This document shows positions 48,721 through 60,649 of a stretch of 64,000 bases of DNA, piece after piece. The notes beneath the pieces were generated by a model. It worked only from the letters and a program-made list of their open reading frames with translations, did not search any database and was not told the DNA's origin. This DNA is from Paratinospora sagittata (Eukaryota > Streptophyta > Magnoliopsida > Ranunculales > Menispermaceae). The stretch spans positions 31,049,701-31,113,700 of the forward strand of contig CM069589.1 in NCBI GenBank assembly GCA_035771175.1, written 5' to 3'. Both the position numbers and the translations under genes were made by a program. The stretch's first letter is position 1, and each line of letters starts with the position of its first letter.

Positions 48721-49093
48721 GAAAGACTTTATAAAAATAGTTTTTGATTTCTCGATTAAAGATCGATAAAACATAATGTAACCGAATTAAATCGAATATG
48801 CAAACGATCGATTGAAACATGCAGGCATATATATAGCTGAATCATATGACATAGAAGTTTCTATAACCTATCATAATCTAATCATACAACCGAACATTTT
48901 CAAATGATCATGGTCTTCAAGAAGGTCTTTAATATGTTCGCCATGCATCATTGATTCTTTGAAACCTTCAAGTAAGATTAGATATGCCATATGTGCAGTA
49001 ATATCATAAGCAGAATATGGTTTGTAATTATCAAAATATCTTTCGTATTAGGGACATATTCTCGTAAGGGACATGAGGATAATTGGTTCAACA

Positions 49094-49354
49094 ATATCCC
49101 CCTTTATGATGATTTCAAACACATTACTATAGGCCTTGAAGCAGGCTAATAAAATGATGTGTGTATACATGATATGCAGTACTAATGTTCCTTGTATCAT
49201 ATGATATGAGTATAATTCCAAGGAATATACATAAAACGTCACTAAGACTCCCCCTGAATGTAGGATGCTTCAATGATATTACTTCTCCCCCTTTTGAAAT
49301 ATCAAAAAGAGTAAAATATCATAAAATATGTCTCCCCCAATATAGAGGTAAGCA
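49094..49354 (-). promoter_or_regulatory. C1 polypurine tract and post-pol region
   Basis: Minus-strand TAAAGGGGGATAT (49094-49106) abuts the 3' LTR, and a second G-run (CAAAAGGGGGAGAAG, about 49281-49297) follows pol. Nothing else is coded here; in particular there is no env-position ORF. Confidence 0.8.
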
Positions 49355-50022
49355 TCACAAATCAGTCTTAGAGAATATGCCAAGTTCTCTTTGAATGTGA
49401 ACAAACTGGTCTTTTGGTAAGGCTTTAGTAAATATGTCAGCCAGTTGTTCTTTGGTTCCAATGTGAGATAATATGACTTCTCCATTTTGCACATGATCTC
49501 GTAAAAAGTGATGTCTTATTTGAATATGCTTAGTTCGGGAGTGTAATGCAAGATTTTTAGAAATGTTAATAGCACTAGTATTATCACACAAAATCTCAGC
49601 ACATTGAATAAATATTTGATAATCCTGAAGTTGTTGTTTCATGTAAACAACCTGAGAACAACAACTTCCAGCTGCAACATATTCTGCTTCAGCTGTGAAT
49701 AGTACCATGGAGTGTTGTTTCTTGCAAAACCAAGAAATCAAAGAATTTCCAAGAAAGTGACAAAATCCGGAGGTACTTTTCCTATCAGTGAGACTACCGG
49801 CATAGTCAGAGTCTATATAACTTCTGAGATCAAATGTAGTACCTTTGGAATACTAGATTCCTTAGTGTGTTGTGTCATTTATGTATCTTCTTTAAATGAG
49901 ATTCTTTAGGTTCTAATTGAAATCTTGCACAAAGGCAGACACTGAACATAATGTCAGGTCGACTTGCAGTTAAGTACAACAGACATCGAATCATACTTCT
50001 ATAAAGTTTTGAATCAATTGAT
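49355..50022 (-). pseudogene. C1 RNase H
   Basis: 49355-49741 is open and holds FTAEAEYVAAGSCCSQVVYM, then CDNTSAINISKNLALHSRTK and HIQIRHHFLRDHV, the classic copia RNase H C-terminus. Stops between 49742 and 50022 separate it from RT. The M2 copy at 63032-63900 is a close relative. Confidence 0.88.
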
Positions 50023-50970
50023 TTACCTTTTTTCATCCTTATCTAATTTGATTACAGAGGTACAGGGAGTATCAATCGATTTCAAATTGTGCATTTGAAA
50101 CTTTTTAACCATTTCCTTAGCATACTTTGATTGGCTTATGAAGGTGACTTTTGGCATTTGCTTAATTTGTAAGCCGAGAAAGTATGTAAGTTCTCCCATT
50201 ATACTCATTTCAAACTCCTTCTGCATTAATTTAGAAAACTCATCACACAATTCTTTGTTTGATGCACCAAAAATGTTATCATCCACATATACTTGAACAA
50301 TAAGCATATTTTCATTGTGGTGTTTGATAAACAAAGTTGGATCAAGTTTTCCTTTATGAAACTTATGATCTAAAAGAAATGAACTCAATCGATCATACCA
50401 AGCTCTTGGAGCTTGTCTTAATCCATATAAGGCTTTGTGGAGTTTGACCACATATTTCGGGTCTTGAGCATCCTCAAACCCTGGAGGTTGTTCCACATAT
50501 ACATCTTCGTTGATGTATCCATTTAGAAAAACACTCTTTACATCCATTTGGTATAAGGAAAAATCTTTGCAACAAGCATAAGCAAGTAGCGTCCTTATTG
50601 CCTCTAATCTTGCTACTGGGGCAAGGGCTTTTTCGAAGTCTATGCCTTCTTCTTGGTTGTACCCTTGTGCAACCAATCTAGCCTTATTGCAGACAATGAT
50701 ACCTTGTTCATTCATTTTGTTTCTAAAGATCCATTTGGTTCCAATAAAAAATTGATGAAAAGGTCTAAGAACTAATTCTCATACTTGGTTTCGCACAAAG
50801 TGTCCTTGTTCTTCTTGCATAGCAAGAATCCAGTTTTCATCTTTCAGTGCCTCTTCCACTTTACTTGGTTCAAATTGTGATACAAAAGTAGCAAGCTCCT
50901 AATCTTTTTGAATTGAAGCTCTAATGGATACACCCTTTCATGGATCTCCTAAAATTTGATCTTGGGAAAG
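50023..50970 (-). pseudogene. C1 reverse transcriptase
   Basis: 50023-50715 is an uninterrupted copia RT segment: [52 protein letters not shown], and the catalytic YVDD at 50278-50289. Upstream, to 50970, the frame has several stops and a GDP-containing linker that is cut by the solo LTR at 50976-53502 and resumes at 53508. The catalytic residues are intact, but the polyprotein is not. Confidence 0.9.
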
Positions 50971-50975
50971 ACCTT

Positions 50976-53502
50976 TATCACGACCCACTATCTGTGATGT
51001 CATGACCGACACGGAAGCCCTGGTATATCCTCCCTCGACATCCCCGACATCCCGTCAGCCTTCTAATAACACACCATAATCCCAATAATCAACATCAAAA
51101 CACATGGACAATAATAGATCATCAATGTAAAAGCATACCCAAATGATAACTATATTTTTTTTTTCTAAGTCTATAATGTTCAAAATATACAAAATCCTAC
51201 CTAACCATAAATTACAGCCCATCTATGTGTTAAGTATAAGCATTAGGTGCTACATAGTACAATTTATCAAAATAAATGCAGAAAAGTACTAAATACCTAC
51301 GTCACAAAAGTGTAAGGAAAATGCCCGCAGCTAAGCTTTTTCCTTCCCCTTCTTATCCGAACCTGAAAGGATAAGAGTGAGGAGTGAGCTACAACAAGCT
51401 CAATGAATGTTTTCTACAAGTGGCAACATATATATGCATTTATGTAAAACATTGCAAGATCATTCAAACCATTTAAATATCATGGATACAAATAAGATTA
51501 CATACATGCTCAACATAATGCATCATGTCATATACAAGACAATGCATATCATTTATAAACATGCTCATGCAATCCTAACATCTCCTAAGTAAGAATCAAT
51601 ACAAGGGCCTGAGTGCTTGACAACCATCACCCGATCGACCTCTTACCTGTACTCTATTAGAATTCCTAGGATTGTATGAACCATAGGATCCGCCCACCAA
51701 GACAAGTACCATGCCTAGGTGAATCCTAACATACACAACCCATAGAAATCCTCTGCAAGGTCCACAATTAGGGATCACCACTAGACTTACGAGATTCACC
51801 GAAGAAAATCCCAACTAGAAGACTCTACCCAATTTCTAACCCTATTAGACTATGCTCAAATACATTTCATGAGATATTAAATCATGCATACTACAATAGA
51901 TAAGCATTTAAAACACATTTCTATACTACAATGCCACATATAGAAACCAAAAAGTAAAGAAACACTCACAACTTGATTGGCTAGACTTAGCCAATCCAAT
52001 CTAATCGACAAGAGAACACTATAATGACCACAATCACCCCAAGCACCTCAATCCCCAATTGGCCTATTTGGGTTACTTAAATCAACCAAAACCCCTGCAT
52101 GAAACATGGTTTATACATTACTGAAAATCAGTCCACTAGTGTGCCAAACAACCATGATCAAACCCAATTCCATAGCCAATTAAGATTCTAAAATGATTAT
52201 ACACATGAGCCAATCCCATATTGCTCAATTCAACCATTTAAAATCAAATTAAACCATAAATAACCCAATTGAATGCAATAGGTTGATCCTCATGATCCAA
52301 CCACCATAATACAAGGCATTCAATCATAATTAGGGGCAATTAGACTATTTATCAAGTCAATTTCAAAAACTGACTAAGTTTAAGTCAAAATCCCCAAATT
52401 CATTGAAGTTTCCCAAATTACATGGCCTAGGCCAAAGTTACATTACACTAGGGTTATCCACTACTCAAAATCAGTAAATTGGACTACTATACATCCACAT
52501 TTACCCATGTATTCAATATAAATCACATGCAAATTGAATAGGAAACCCTAAGTCCAAAATCCTAGTTTAGGTCAAATACCTATAACCCTACCAATTTCTT
52601 GTTAGAAATTGGAGGTTTCACCATTAATGGACGCCCAACATCTTCTAGATTAACATATCTCAAATGCAAGACCTAATTCCAAAAATATGTTTTCCACCAA
52701 CCTCCTTAAATTTCGGGATTCAGGAGTGAAAAACACCCATTAGGTCAAAAGCATGCTTGCATGCATGAATGAAAGTGATAGAAGGAAGAAAAATGAGAAA
52801 GAATAACGAATAAATAATTACCTTGGGGAATCTTGAGCAAGAATGCACCCAAAACCCCAACTTTTCCCTTCCTTTTCTCCTCTCCCCTTCCTTTCCTCTT
52901 CTTCAAGCTCCTTAGCCTCTTTTGGATGTGAAAAATTAGAGAAATTACGTCTCAATGGCTTATATAGAGGTTAAGTGGCATTTTGGGCTCACACTTAAAA
53001 AAAAACACACTTTAATAAAAGAAACAGTTTTCTTGCTGCAATTATTTACACTTAGATAATCAATCCAACGGTGGGATTGCAAGATCCAACCATTTGATCA
53101 AAACTGCGAAAGAAAATCTATAAATTCGAGAAACAGTGTTTGGAGTCTTATACCTCACAGTAGACAAATCCGATCAAGATCTTCACCATTCATAATTAAT
53201 ATCTATCAGAGAAGAATAAACTGACAAAATTTCAGATCAATCGGGCCATGGATCTAGGAGCTCAAGCCATTGATGCAATCAGTGACAAAACTTTCTTCCT
53301 TCATGGAGCGAGCTCTACTAATCCAAAACACCGTTTTCGACATGTTTCAACGTCGAATGGGTGTCCGGTCATTTCAAAACTTCACACGCACTCTAAACGA
53401 CATAAAATCATGCAAAGACACTCTAAGCAACGTGCGTTGAGCATCAAATACGTATACGTACACATATATGGGTACTCTACTGGTCAAAATGACGTCATCC
53501 TA
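50976..53502 (-). mobile_element. Solo LTR, Tekay-like family B, copy 2
   Basis: 2,527 bp, reverse-complement relative of 2143-4807. Flanked by perfect ACCTT copies (50971-50975; 53503-53507), and the C1 pol frame resumes across it. Both termini have decayed (TATCACG on the left; CATCCTA on the right, with a deletion of about 14 bp next to it compared with copy 1). ORFs inside are not supported. Confidence 0.85.
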
Positions 53503-53507
53503 ACCTT

Positions 53508-54350
53508 AAAGCAGTTTGGAGTTTTTAGAGGATTCTAAAGATGGTTCAGGTTCAAGATCTATAATCATGGTTATTTTGGGTTAATCATCATCAAAATTCA
53601 ATTGTTTAAATTCCTCCTCAAGACTTTTCTTATTTTCATGTTCATCAAAATTTACGTATTCTTTTACAGTTTGATTAGATTTGTTGAACACTCTGTAGGC
53701 TCTTCTATGAGAAGAATGTCCTAAGAAGATTCCTATGTCAGACTTAGGTTCAAAGTTATCCAGATTATCTTTATCATTAAGAATGAAACATTTGTATCCG
53801 CATACTCGAAAGTAACTAATGTTGAGTGCTCTACCCTTCCATAGTTCATATGGAGTTTTATTCAAATCTCTTCTGATTAGAACTCGGTTCATCACATAGC
53901 AGGCAGTGTTAATAGCTTCACCCCAAAAATGATTTGTAGTGTTATACTCATTAAGCATTATTCTACACATCTCCTGCAAAGTTCTATTCTTTCTCTCAAC
54001 TACACCATTTTGTTGTGGTGGCCTAGGGGCTGATAGATGGTGAGTGTAACCTTGATTGTTACAAAATACTTCGAGATTTTTATTGACAAATTCACCACCC
54101 CTATCACTCCTAATTATGTTGATTTTGTAACCCTTTTCATTTCGACTCTCTTATAAAATTTTATAAATGTTTCACATGCATCAGATTTATGAGCTAATAG
54201 AAATACACGTGAATCGAGTAAAGTCATCGACACTCACAAACACATATGATTTACCACCTAAGCTTTGGGTTTTGGTTGGTCCGAAAGATCCATGTGAATC
54301 AGTTCGAGAGTTCTAGAGGTTGATTGATGCCTCTTGCTCTTAAATGATGA
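53508..54350 (-). pseudogene. C1 integrase (core and C-terminus)
   Basis: 53581-53979 encodes the end of the core and beyond (EAINTACYVMNRVLIRRDLN, then TPYELWKGR and FRVCGYKCFI). 53980-54350 holds the rest of the core in broken frames. Between 53508 and 53580 the linker to RT contains stops. Integrase precedes RT, as in all Ty1/copia elements. Confidence 0.8.
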
Positions 54351-55068
54351 TCAGGTGTGCTTACCAAGTTGACATGGTTTACATACCTTGTCATTTGAAT
54401 AAGTTCCTTTCGGAATACCCTTCGCAAGATCATGTTTGACAATTCTAGATATGTTATCCATATTAACATGAGCTAATCTCCTATACCATAGCCATACATC
54501 ATTACAAGAGATAGCACTTAAACATGTTACATTTTGTTTCTTCATGTCATTAAAGTTTGTGCAATACACATTCTTTATTTTAGATGCCATGAATGCAACG
54601 ATTTTATCAACATGCTTGACAGTGCACCTATTTGCTTCAAATGAAATGTCATAACCCTTGTCACATAATTGACTTATGCTGAAGAGATTATGTTTCAACC
54701 CTTTAACATAAAGTACATTAGATATGGATAGAAAATCGTTACCAATAGTTCTGATGCCTTCAATGTCACCTTTGTTGTCATCACCAAAAGTGACATTTCC
54801 TCCTTTCTTCTTTTCAAGGCTTAGAAATTTAGATTTATCTCCAGTCATATGCCTTGAGCAGCCGCTATCTAGATACCATATATCTTTATTTTTACATATC
54901 TACACAACATAAAATACTTTTGATTTTGGTACCCATGCAAGTTTGGGTCCATGCATGTTAGCATCAGTAAGAACAAAATTTTCAATTCATGCATATTTCT
55001 TTTTCTTTCTACTTAAGATATTACATCTAAGTATGGTATGACCTTCCTTATGACATTTTCGGCATGTT
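54351..55068 (-). pseudogene. C1 protease and pre-integrase zinc region
   Basis: The protease motif WYLDSGCSRHMTG lies at about 54840-54885 (catalytic DSG). 54351-54848 continues with LYVKGLKHNLFSISQLCDKG, then WLWYRRLAHVNMDNISRI and VCKPCQLGKHT, the GAG-pre-integrase HHCC region. Stops occur before and after the DSG. Confidence 0.88.
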
Positions 55069-55070
55069 GG

Positions 55071-55931
55071 TCATTTGGTCAGTAAGGTATTGTATTTCTT
55101 TTGTTTCGACCCATGAGTATAGCCTAAGCCAGCTTTGTCGAATGCACATATTTGTGATCCTAGCATCATGTCAAAAAACTTTTGACCATTTGTGAATTTA
55201 GTCATGGTGCAGTTCAGGTCTTCCTTTTTCTTTCTAAGAGTCTCATTTTCAATTTTTAGTTTCCCAACAACTTTTTTAAGTTGTTCATTGTCTAGAGACA
55301 TTTCGTCTAGCTCTTCTTGTTGGAATTCTATTTCCTCAAGACTATGCTTGAGCTTTTCATTTTTCTTGGTCTCTTTACTAAGTTTTGTCTTAAGCTCCTG
55401 AATATGAGCATAAAGCTCATTAAGTTTGTCAATGGGTTCAGATTTTACCTCGGTGCTTACCATTAAGCACAGCACAGCAGTGTGATCTGAATCTTTTTTA
55501 TCTTCACTTGAGCTTGAATCATACCATGTAGCTTTGAGAACTTTCTTGTACTTTATATATGAGCTTGAGTTCTTCTTATATTTAGTGGGACATTCGCTCT
55601 TTACGTGACTTGGTTTGTTACAACTGTAACATATTAACTCTACAAGTTTAGACTCTGGTTTCTTTCTTTTGTGAAACCTTGAGTAACAACTATTCTTACT
55701 CTTTCTCCTAAGCAACTTGTTAAACTTTCTAGACAACATAACCATGTCATCTTCTGAGTCTGAATTATTTTCAGAATCAGTTTCAGCATTGAGGGCAATA
55801 GATTTCTTTTCTTTTTCCTCAACTTTGATCGGGCTCATCTTATCTTTTAACTTCATTTCATGAACCATTAATGAACCGCATAATTCATCAAAAGTGTATT
55901 TAGCAAGATTCTTGGCTTCTTCAATGGCCAT
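55071..55931 (-). pseudogene. C1 gag C-terminal part with zinc knuckle
   Basis: 286 codons. The intact CCHC knuckle CYSCNKPSHVKSEC is at residues 101-114. A lysine/glutamate-rich coiled coil follows (about residues 180-250). It continues the frame of 55944-56513 after one in-frame TGA near 55941. It is cut off from protease by a stop at about 55068. Confidence 0.85.
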
Positions 55932-55943
55932 GGCCTTGGGTTC

Positions 55944-56513
55944 TCATGCTCTGGGTATCCCTCTTAGAAATTCTCTAACAGTTTCTTCTTGGTCATAGAT
56001 TTTTCCTAGGTTCTTCATCTCATTGATGTTTGTTGTAAACCGAGCAATAGCCTCAGCTATCGAGTCAGTTTCCTTAATCTTATAGGTCTCAAAATTTCCA
56101 ACTAACAATTGAAGTTTTGCTTTTTTAATTTGCAAAGTTCTTTCGTGGGTGACCTTTAACTTGTTCCAGATTTCCTTAGCGGTTTCACACACACTAACTC
56201 TATTGAACTCTTCGACTGATAAACTGCAAAAAAAAATGTTTACAGCTTGGTTATTCAATAGTTCTCTTTTCTTTTCCTTGGTACTCCATTCGTTTATTTC
56301 CTTCGGGATAGTAACACCGTCAACTATTTTAGTAGGTGTTGGACAGCCGTATGTCACAACCTCCCACATCTCTAAATCTTGGGCTTTTAAGTAGTACCTA
56401 ATCTTAGTTTTCCAGTGTGAATAGTTTTCTCTCTTGAAGAGTGGGGGTCGGTTGGTGGAGTTTCCTTCACCTGAGAGATAAGTACTTCTTTTGTTTTGTC
56501 CTGCCATACTCAA
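55944..56513 (-). pseudogene. C1 gag N-terminal part
   Basis: Likely start at ATG 56507 (MAGQNKRSTYL). Motifs include RPPLFKRENYSHWKTKIRYY, EINEWSTKEKKRELLNN and a UBN2-type helix region ending EEETVREFLRG-like sequence. It sits about 50 bp after the primer site and is closely related to S1 gag. Confidence 0.85.
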
Positions 56514-56543
56514 CCAAAGATGGTTAGATACTTTGACGATTAA

Positions 56544-56560
56544 CCTGCTTTGATACCAAT
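56544..56560 (-). promoter_or_regulatory. C1 primer-binding site
   Basis: Minus-strand ATTGGTATCAAAGCAGG directly after the 5' LTR end, complementary to initiator tRNA-Met over the TGGTATCA core. Confidence 0.88.
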
Positions 56561-58580
56561 TGTTGGCCTAGATATGTCCAAGAGGGGAGGGGGTGAATTG
56601 GACACTTAGCAAATTTTAACCTTTTTTAAAAATGTATGGAGTAATGAAAGCAAATTAAACATAGTATAAAAATCAAATACAAAAAATGTAAATGAGACAA
56701 TGCAAGAACGATTTATAGTGGTTCGGTCGCGCCTACATCCACTACCTAACCTCCTCAGTTAGGATTTGTTCAAACTCCACTATGGACCTTCTTATGGGTG
56801 AAGATTAAACCGGTACAGTTTCTCAACTTGCAGGTATGAGAACTACCGTTTCTCAACTTACAGGTGTGAGAAGACCGTTTCTCAGCTTCCGAGTGTGGGA
56901 AGACCGTTTCTCAACTTCTGGGTGTGAGATGACCATTACAACTTCGAGCAACACTTGCTCTTGTTCTGTGACTAACCAGTCACTTCAAATTTAATACAAG
57001 ATGAGATATGATTCTCTTTACTTAGAATCAAAGTGATACTTACAATGTTTTGGATTGAACCTTCTGTGCTCACAGATTTAGCAAAATATGTATGATGAAG
57101 TTTATGCTGAAAACAGGTTCAAAGAGCTTGTGTCTTCTTCAATGGATTGTCTAAATAATGAAGATGAAGTTCAATTAATCCAGAAGACTTGAATTTTTTT
57201 TTTTCAAAAGATCGTAAGATCAAGCACAAGTGAAAGACGACTAACTTTCAAATAGTATTTGCACAAGTGAAAACTGTTAATACGTTTTGAATGAATATCA
57301 GTTTTCGTATATCATTTGTTATTTTTCTGCTCTAAGGCAACACGTATGTATAGGACGAACAAAAGCGCAATGGACTTGATAATTTTGGCGCTCTAGGTTA
57401 TTTCAAATACAACGTATACTTTCTTTCCCGATATGGATCGATTCAGCTCAATGCACATTACGACGATAACACCTGAATCATATGATCCTTTCACAAAAAG
57501 AGAATGTTCTGACATGCTTTTAGAACGTTCAAAAAGTTCTGTAAAGTATTCGTACGGTTATGAAGAAAGTAACAGAAATGGTGCATTTGTTAGAACAGTA
57601 ACATTTGTTGAATTAGCTTCCTTGCGCATAATATCATCTTTTGTCATTTTGTTCCTTGAGGGCGCTCATGGAGCATAAGCATCCTGCTGAACATTGAAGT
57701 GAAGATGCTACTAAGTCGTTAGTGTCCTAACTTACTTTCACAATTTAAACGACTCAAAACATGAGGGCGCTACTTAATAGTTAGTGTCCTACTTTGTTTT
57801 AAAGAAACATTGAACACACAAGGGCGCTACTTAAGAGTTAGAATCCAAAAAATTAAAAACAATTTTAAAACAATGTTGAGTACGCTGAAGGATGGTAAGT
57901 GTCCTGAGGGTTATTAAGTTAATTCTAAAGATGAGGGCGCTCTAACACAAATAGCGTCCTGATGGTTTATTCAACTTATAATTATTAGCGTCCTTAAATA
58001 TTGAAATCATTTGAAAACAAAAATAACTTCCAGCGAGCTGAAACTAAGTCAGCGTCCTGACATTCTCAAAGGTTGATAAAAGAAAGGTCGCTATTTACAA
58101 GGAAGCGTCCTTATTAATCAGCTCAATCCAACCAAGAGCGTCCTAATATTTTATTAGCGTCTTGACTCATCAAGTCCAGGAGGGCGCTGCTAAAACATTA
58201 GTGTCCTGAAAGACTTTATAAAAATGGTTTTTGATTTCTTGATTAAAGCTCAATAAAACATAAAGTAATCGGATTAAATCGAATATGCAAACGATCAATT
58301 AAAACATGCAGGCATACATATCGCTGAATCATACGACATAGAAGGTCCTACAACCTATCATAATCTAATCATACAGCCAAACATCTTCAAATGATCACGG
58401 TCTTCAAGAACATCTTTAATACATTCGCCATGCATCATTGATTCTTTGAAACCTTCAACTAAGATTAGATATACCATATGTGCAGTAATATCATAAGCAG
58501 AATGTGTTTTGTAATCATCAAAATATCTTTCATATTAGGGACATATTCTCGTAAGGAACATGAGGATAATTGGTTCAACA
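56561..58580 (-). mobile_element. C1 5' LTR
   Basis: 2,020 bp, plus-strand ends TGTTGGCCTAG ... GGTTCAACA. A series of about five 'TTTCTCAACTTNCNGGTGTGAG' blocks (56818-56930) occurs near the inner end. A weak TATA-like box is near 57345-57355, with the U3 array upstream at 57659-58207. Confidence 0.88.
57659..58207. repeat. Bipartite module array in C1 5' LTR
   Basis: Eight modules, all with 11-nt spacers: for example AGGGCGCT-CATGGAGCATA-AGCATCCT first and AGGGCGCT-GCTAAAACATT-AGTGTCCT last. Arms show C/T decay but spacing is kept. Confidence 0.85.
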
Positions 58581-58585
58581 GAGTT

Positions 58586-58759
58586 CAATTTATTTAACTT
58601 TTGATTTGAAAAAGACAACCATGTTTTCAAGTTAAATCGATTTCAAATTTAGTCAAAGGTTCGACTTTTCATCCATAATGAGTTTAACGCTTGTTCATTC
58701 CTCAATTTGATCAAATTCAGTGTGTCCAAGTGTATTTAAACTTGTTTGATCGTGAAAAC
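58586..58759 (+). mobile_element. S2 LTR, second fragment
   Basis: AT-rich continuation of the LTR interrupted by C1. It ends at AAAAC (58755-58759), where M2 begins. The rest would lie beyond M2, outside the window. Confidence 0.5.
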
Positions 58760-60383
58760 TATTGGCCCAGATTAAACGTATAAGAGGTGGTCGAATTGGA
58801 CGAGTTGCAAGTTTTTAACCTTTCAAAAATAAACCAAAAAGAAAGCAAGTAAAGTGCAATGGCAGAAATTGAAACACATAGGATTTAACGTGGTTCGGTG
58901 CTAACGACCTACGTCCACGACTTGATCTCCCCGATCAAGATTTTCCCAAACCTCCCACAAATGGATCCAACTTTGAGGGTGAGGATCAAACCGGTTACAA
59001 CACTTATTTCACAGATGTAAGTTAACCTTTACAAGAGCCTAATCACTCAACTCTTTCTCACTTGTGACCTCAATCACTTACAATACTTGTTGGAATACAA
59101 ATACAACTTTTGAATATGTTCTCTTACCAAGAAAACTTCATATACTTACAGTTTAAAGCAATGGATAGCTTTTGAAAATCTCATCAAAAAAAGGATAAAA
59201 TGAAGAACTTGTTGAACAATGAATTTATGGTCAAAACAGCTTGCAATTTTGATTCAATTCGAAACTTATTTGTGCAATGCAAGAGTCACGACTTTCTCCT
59301 CTTGAAAAAGTCTTCGGAAAGCTAAGTCTAACTTGCAAAAATCGTGTGTGTGTTTTTTTTTTTTGAAAATAAAAAAGTAAGTGTTTTATAAAATGAGCAG
59401 CTGTGGGTTAAAGAACAAGAGAGTGTGGGTTGATTTGAATTCAAAACATTGTTTAATCTAAAGTAGTTATGGGCATGCGAGACAATGAGAATCATCCAAG
59501 TGTTAGTGAAGAATATTTCAGTTGAGATAACCTAGCAGAACTGTGCACGGAATAGAAAAATCGAGTAAGTGGAAATGCTCACGTTTTTCTCGTCAGAAAT
59601 GTCAGATTTTTGTCCCAGACATGGACAGAGCGCTATCGGGTTGTGTATCATGTCCTCTATTGATGGATAGTGGGCTATAGCAAGTTGATATACACAAACG
59701 CAAGAGCTTGAGTTTTTCAAATTTTTCGGTAGCACGCAATTGCCCATTTTACTTAAAATCAAAAGATCACGACAATAGCTCTATAGCGGGCTATCAAAAG
59801 TGATAGCGCGCTATAGCCAATTTTCCAGAAAAAATAGATTTTTGATTATTCAACCTGATAGTGTGCTATCAACACTGATAACGCGTTATTGCCTTCTAGA
59901 AAATTTTGGTAAATTGTTGGATAGCGGGCTATAGGGTCCTATAGCGCTCTATTGGTTCCTAATATTGGAAAAATCAATATTTTGACACTCAAGAACCATT
60001 CCATTGACTCAAAACTCTTTGATATAAGATTAAACACTTTTAAATCATTCAAAACTCATTGAAATTGTGATTAAAACCTTTTGAAAAACATTTTGACAAA
60101 ATCAAATACGAAATAAAGGTGAGTTTGAAAACTTTGCAATTTAGAGAGTTTTAGTGCTGAGATTGATCGAGAGGTTACCCTACACACCTAAGATCAAACT
60201 AATGCATTACATATGAGATATGTTTTCGTTCTTCGAGCTTGATCTTTGTAGACTTCTACATCTACTCTTTGATGTGTTCTTGGTGGATTAGTTGCAACGC
60301 TTAGATAAATGATACACCTGATATCATGTGGTTTGTAATCATCAAAATACCGAAATACCGATGTGAGGAGCATTGATCCAACA
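58760..60383 (-). mobile_element. M2 3' LTR
   Basis: 1,624 bp, plus-strand ends TATTGGCCCAG (TGTTGG changed) and TTGATCCAACA. TATA-like TTTTATAAAA at 59384-59396 on the minus strand, with a palindrome array (59627-59950) upstream. Right after the start on the minus strand is TTTTGATGATTACAAACCAC, shared with the S1 and C1 LTRs. Confidence 0.82.
59627..59950. repeat. Array of AGCGNGCT palindrome pairs in M2 LTR
   Basis: Blocks such as ATAGCGGGCTAT and ATAGCGCGCTAT occur in pairs with 12 nt between 8-mers (20-bp repeat): AGCGGGCT-N12-AGCGCGCT (about 59787), AGTGTGCT-N12-AACGCGTT (about 59867) and AGCGGGCT-N12-AGCGCTCT (about 59925). Single blocks lie at about 59630 and 59673. Confidence 0.75.
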
Positions 60384-60649
60384 AAAACATGTTTTGATTG
60401 CACACATATCAAAAGTAAACATGTTGGCCTTAATAAGCAATCCTAGTATGTATGATTTTTGAAAAAGTTTGGCAGCATTTTGTTTAAAAAATGAATGCTC
60501 AGAACAAATCAACACAAGCAAACACATTCATAACATGTAACAAGGTATCCATGATCTCATACATATCAAAAATATATGGCAGAGCATCATCACAAATATA
60601 TGGTATAATTAGCAAAAACATACATCTTGAGCATGCATCTCTCCCCCTA
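60384..60649 (-). other. M2 region between env-position ORF and 3' LTR
   Basis: No coding motif. A G-rich tract (GATAGGGGGAGAG on the minus strand, 60639-60651) follows the ORF stop as in M1 and C1. No good polypurine tract directly abuts the LTR at 60383. Confidence 0.55.

Larger units (their letters stand above)
46109..49093 (-). mobile_element. C1 3' LTR
   Basis: Ends TGTCAGCCCAG (changed from TGTTGG) and GGTTCAACA. About 2,043 bp without the nested solo LTR and its duplication. It carries the U3 array at 48173-48720. A minus-strand TATA-like TGTATATACGTG is near 46885-46897. Confidence 0.85.
46109..58580 (-). mobile_element. C1: SIRE/Maximus-like Ty1/copia element with both LTRs
   Basis: 12,472 bp with perfect GAGTT duplications (46104-46108; 58581-58585). 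Order on the minus strand: 5' LTR (56561-58580), primer site, gag, protease, integrase, RT, RNase H, polypurine tract, 3' LTR (46109-49093). Integrase before RT defines Ty1/copia. Two later solo LTRs sit inside it (47100-48036; 50976-53502). There is no env-position ORF. The two LTRs differ at roughly one base in ten in the first 200 bp by eye, so the insertion is old. Confidence 0.9.
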
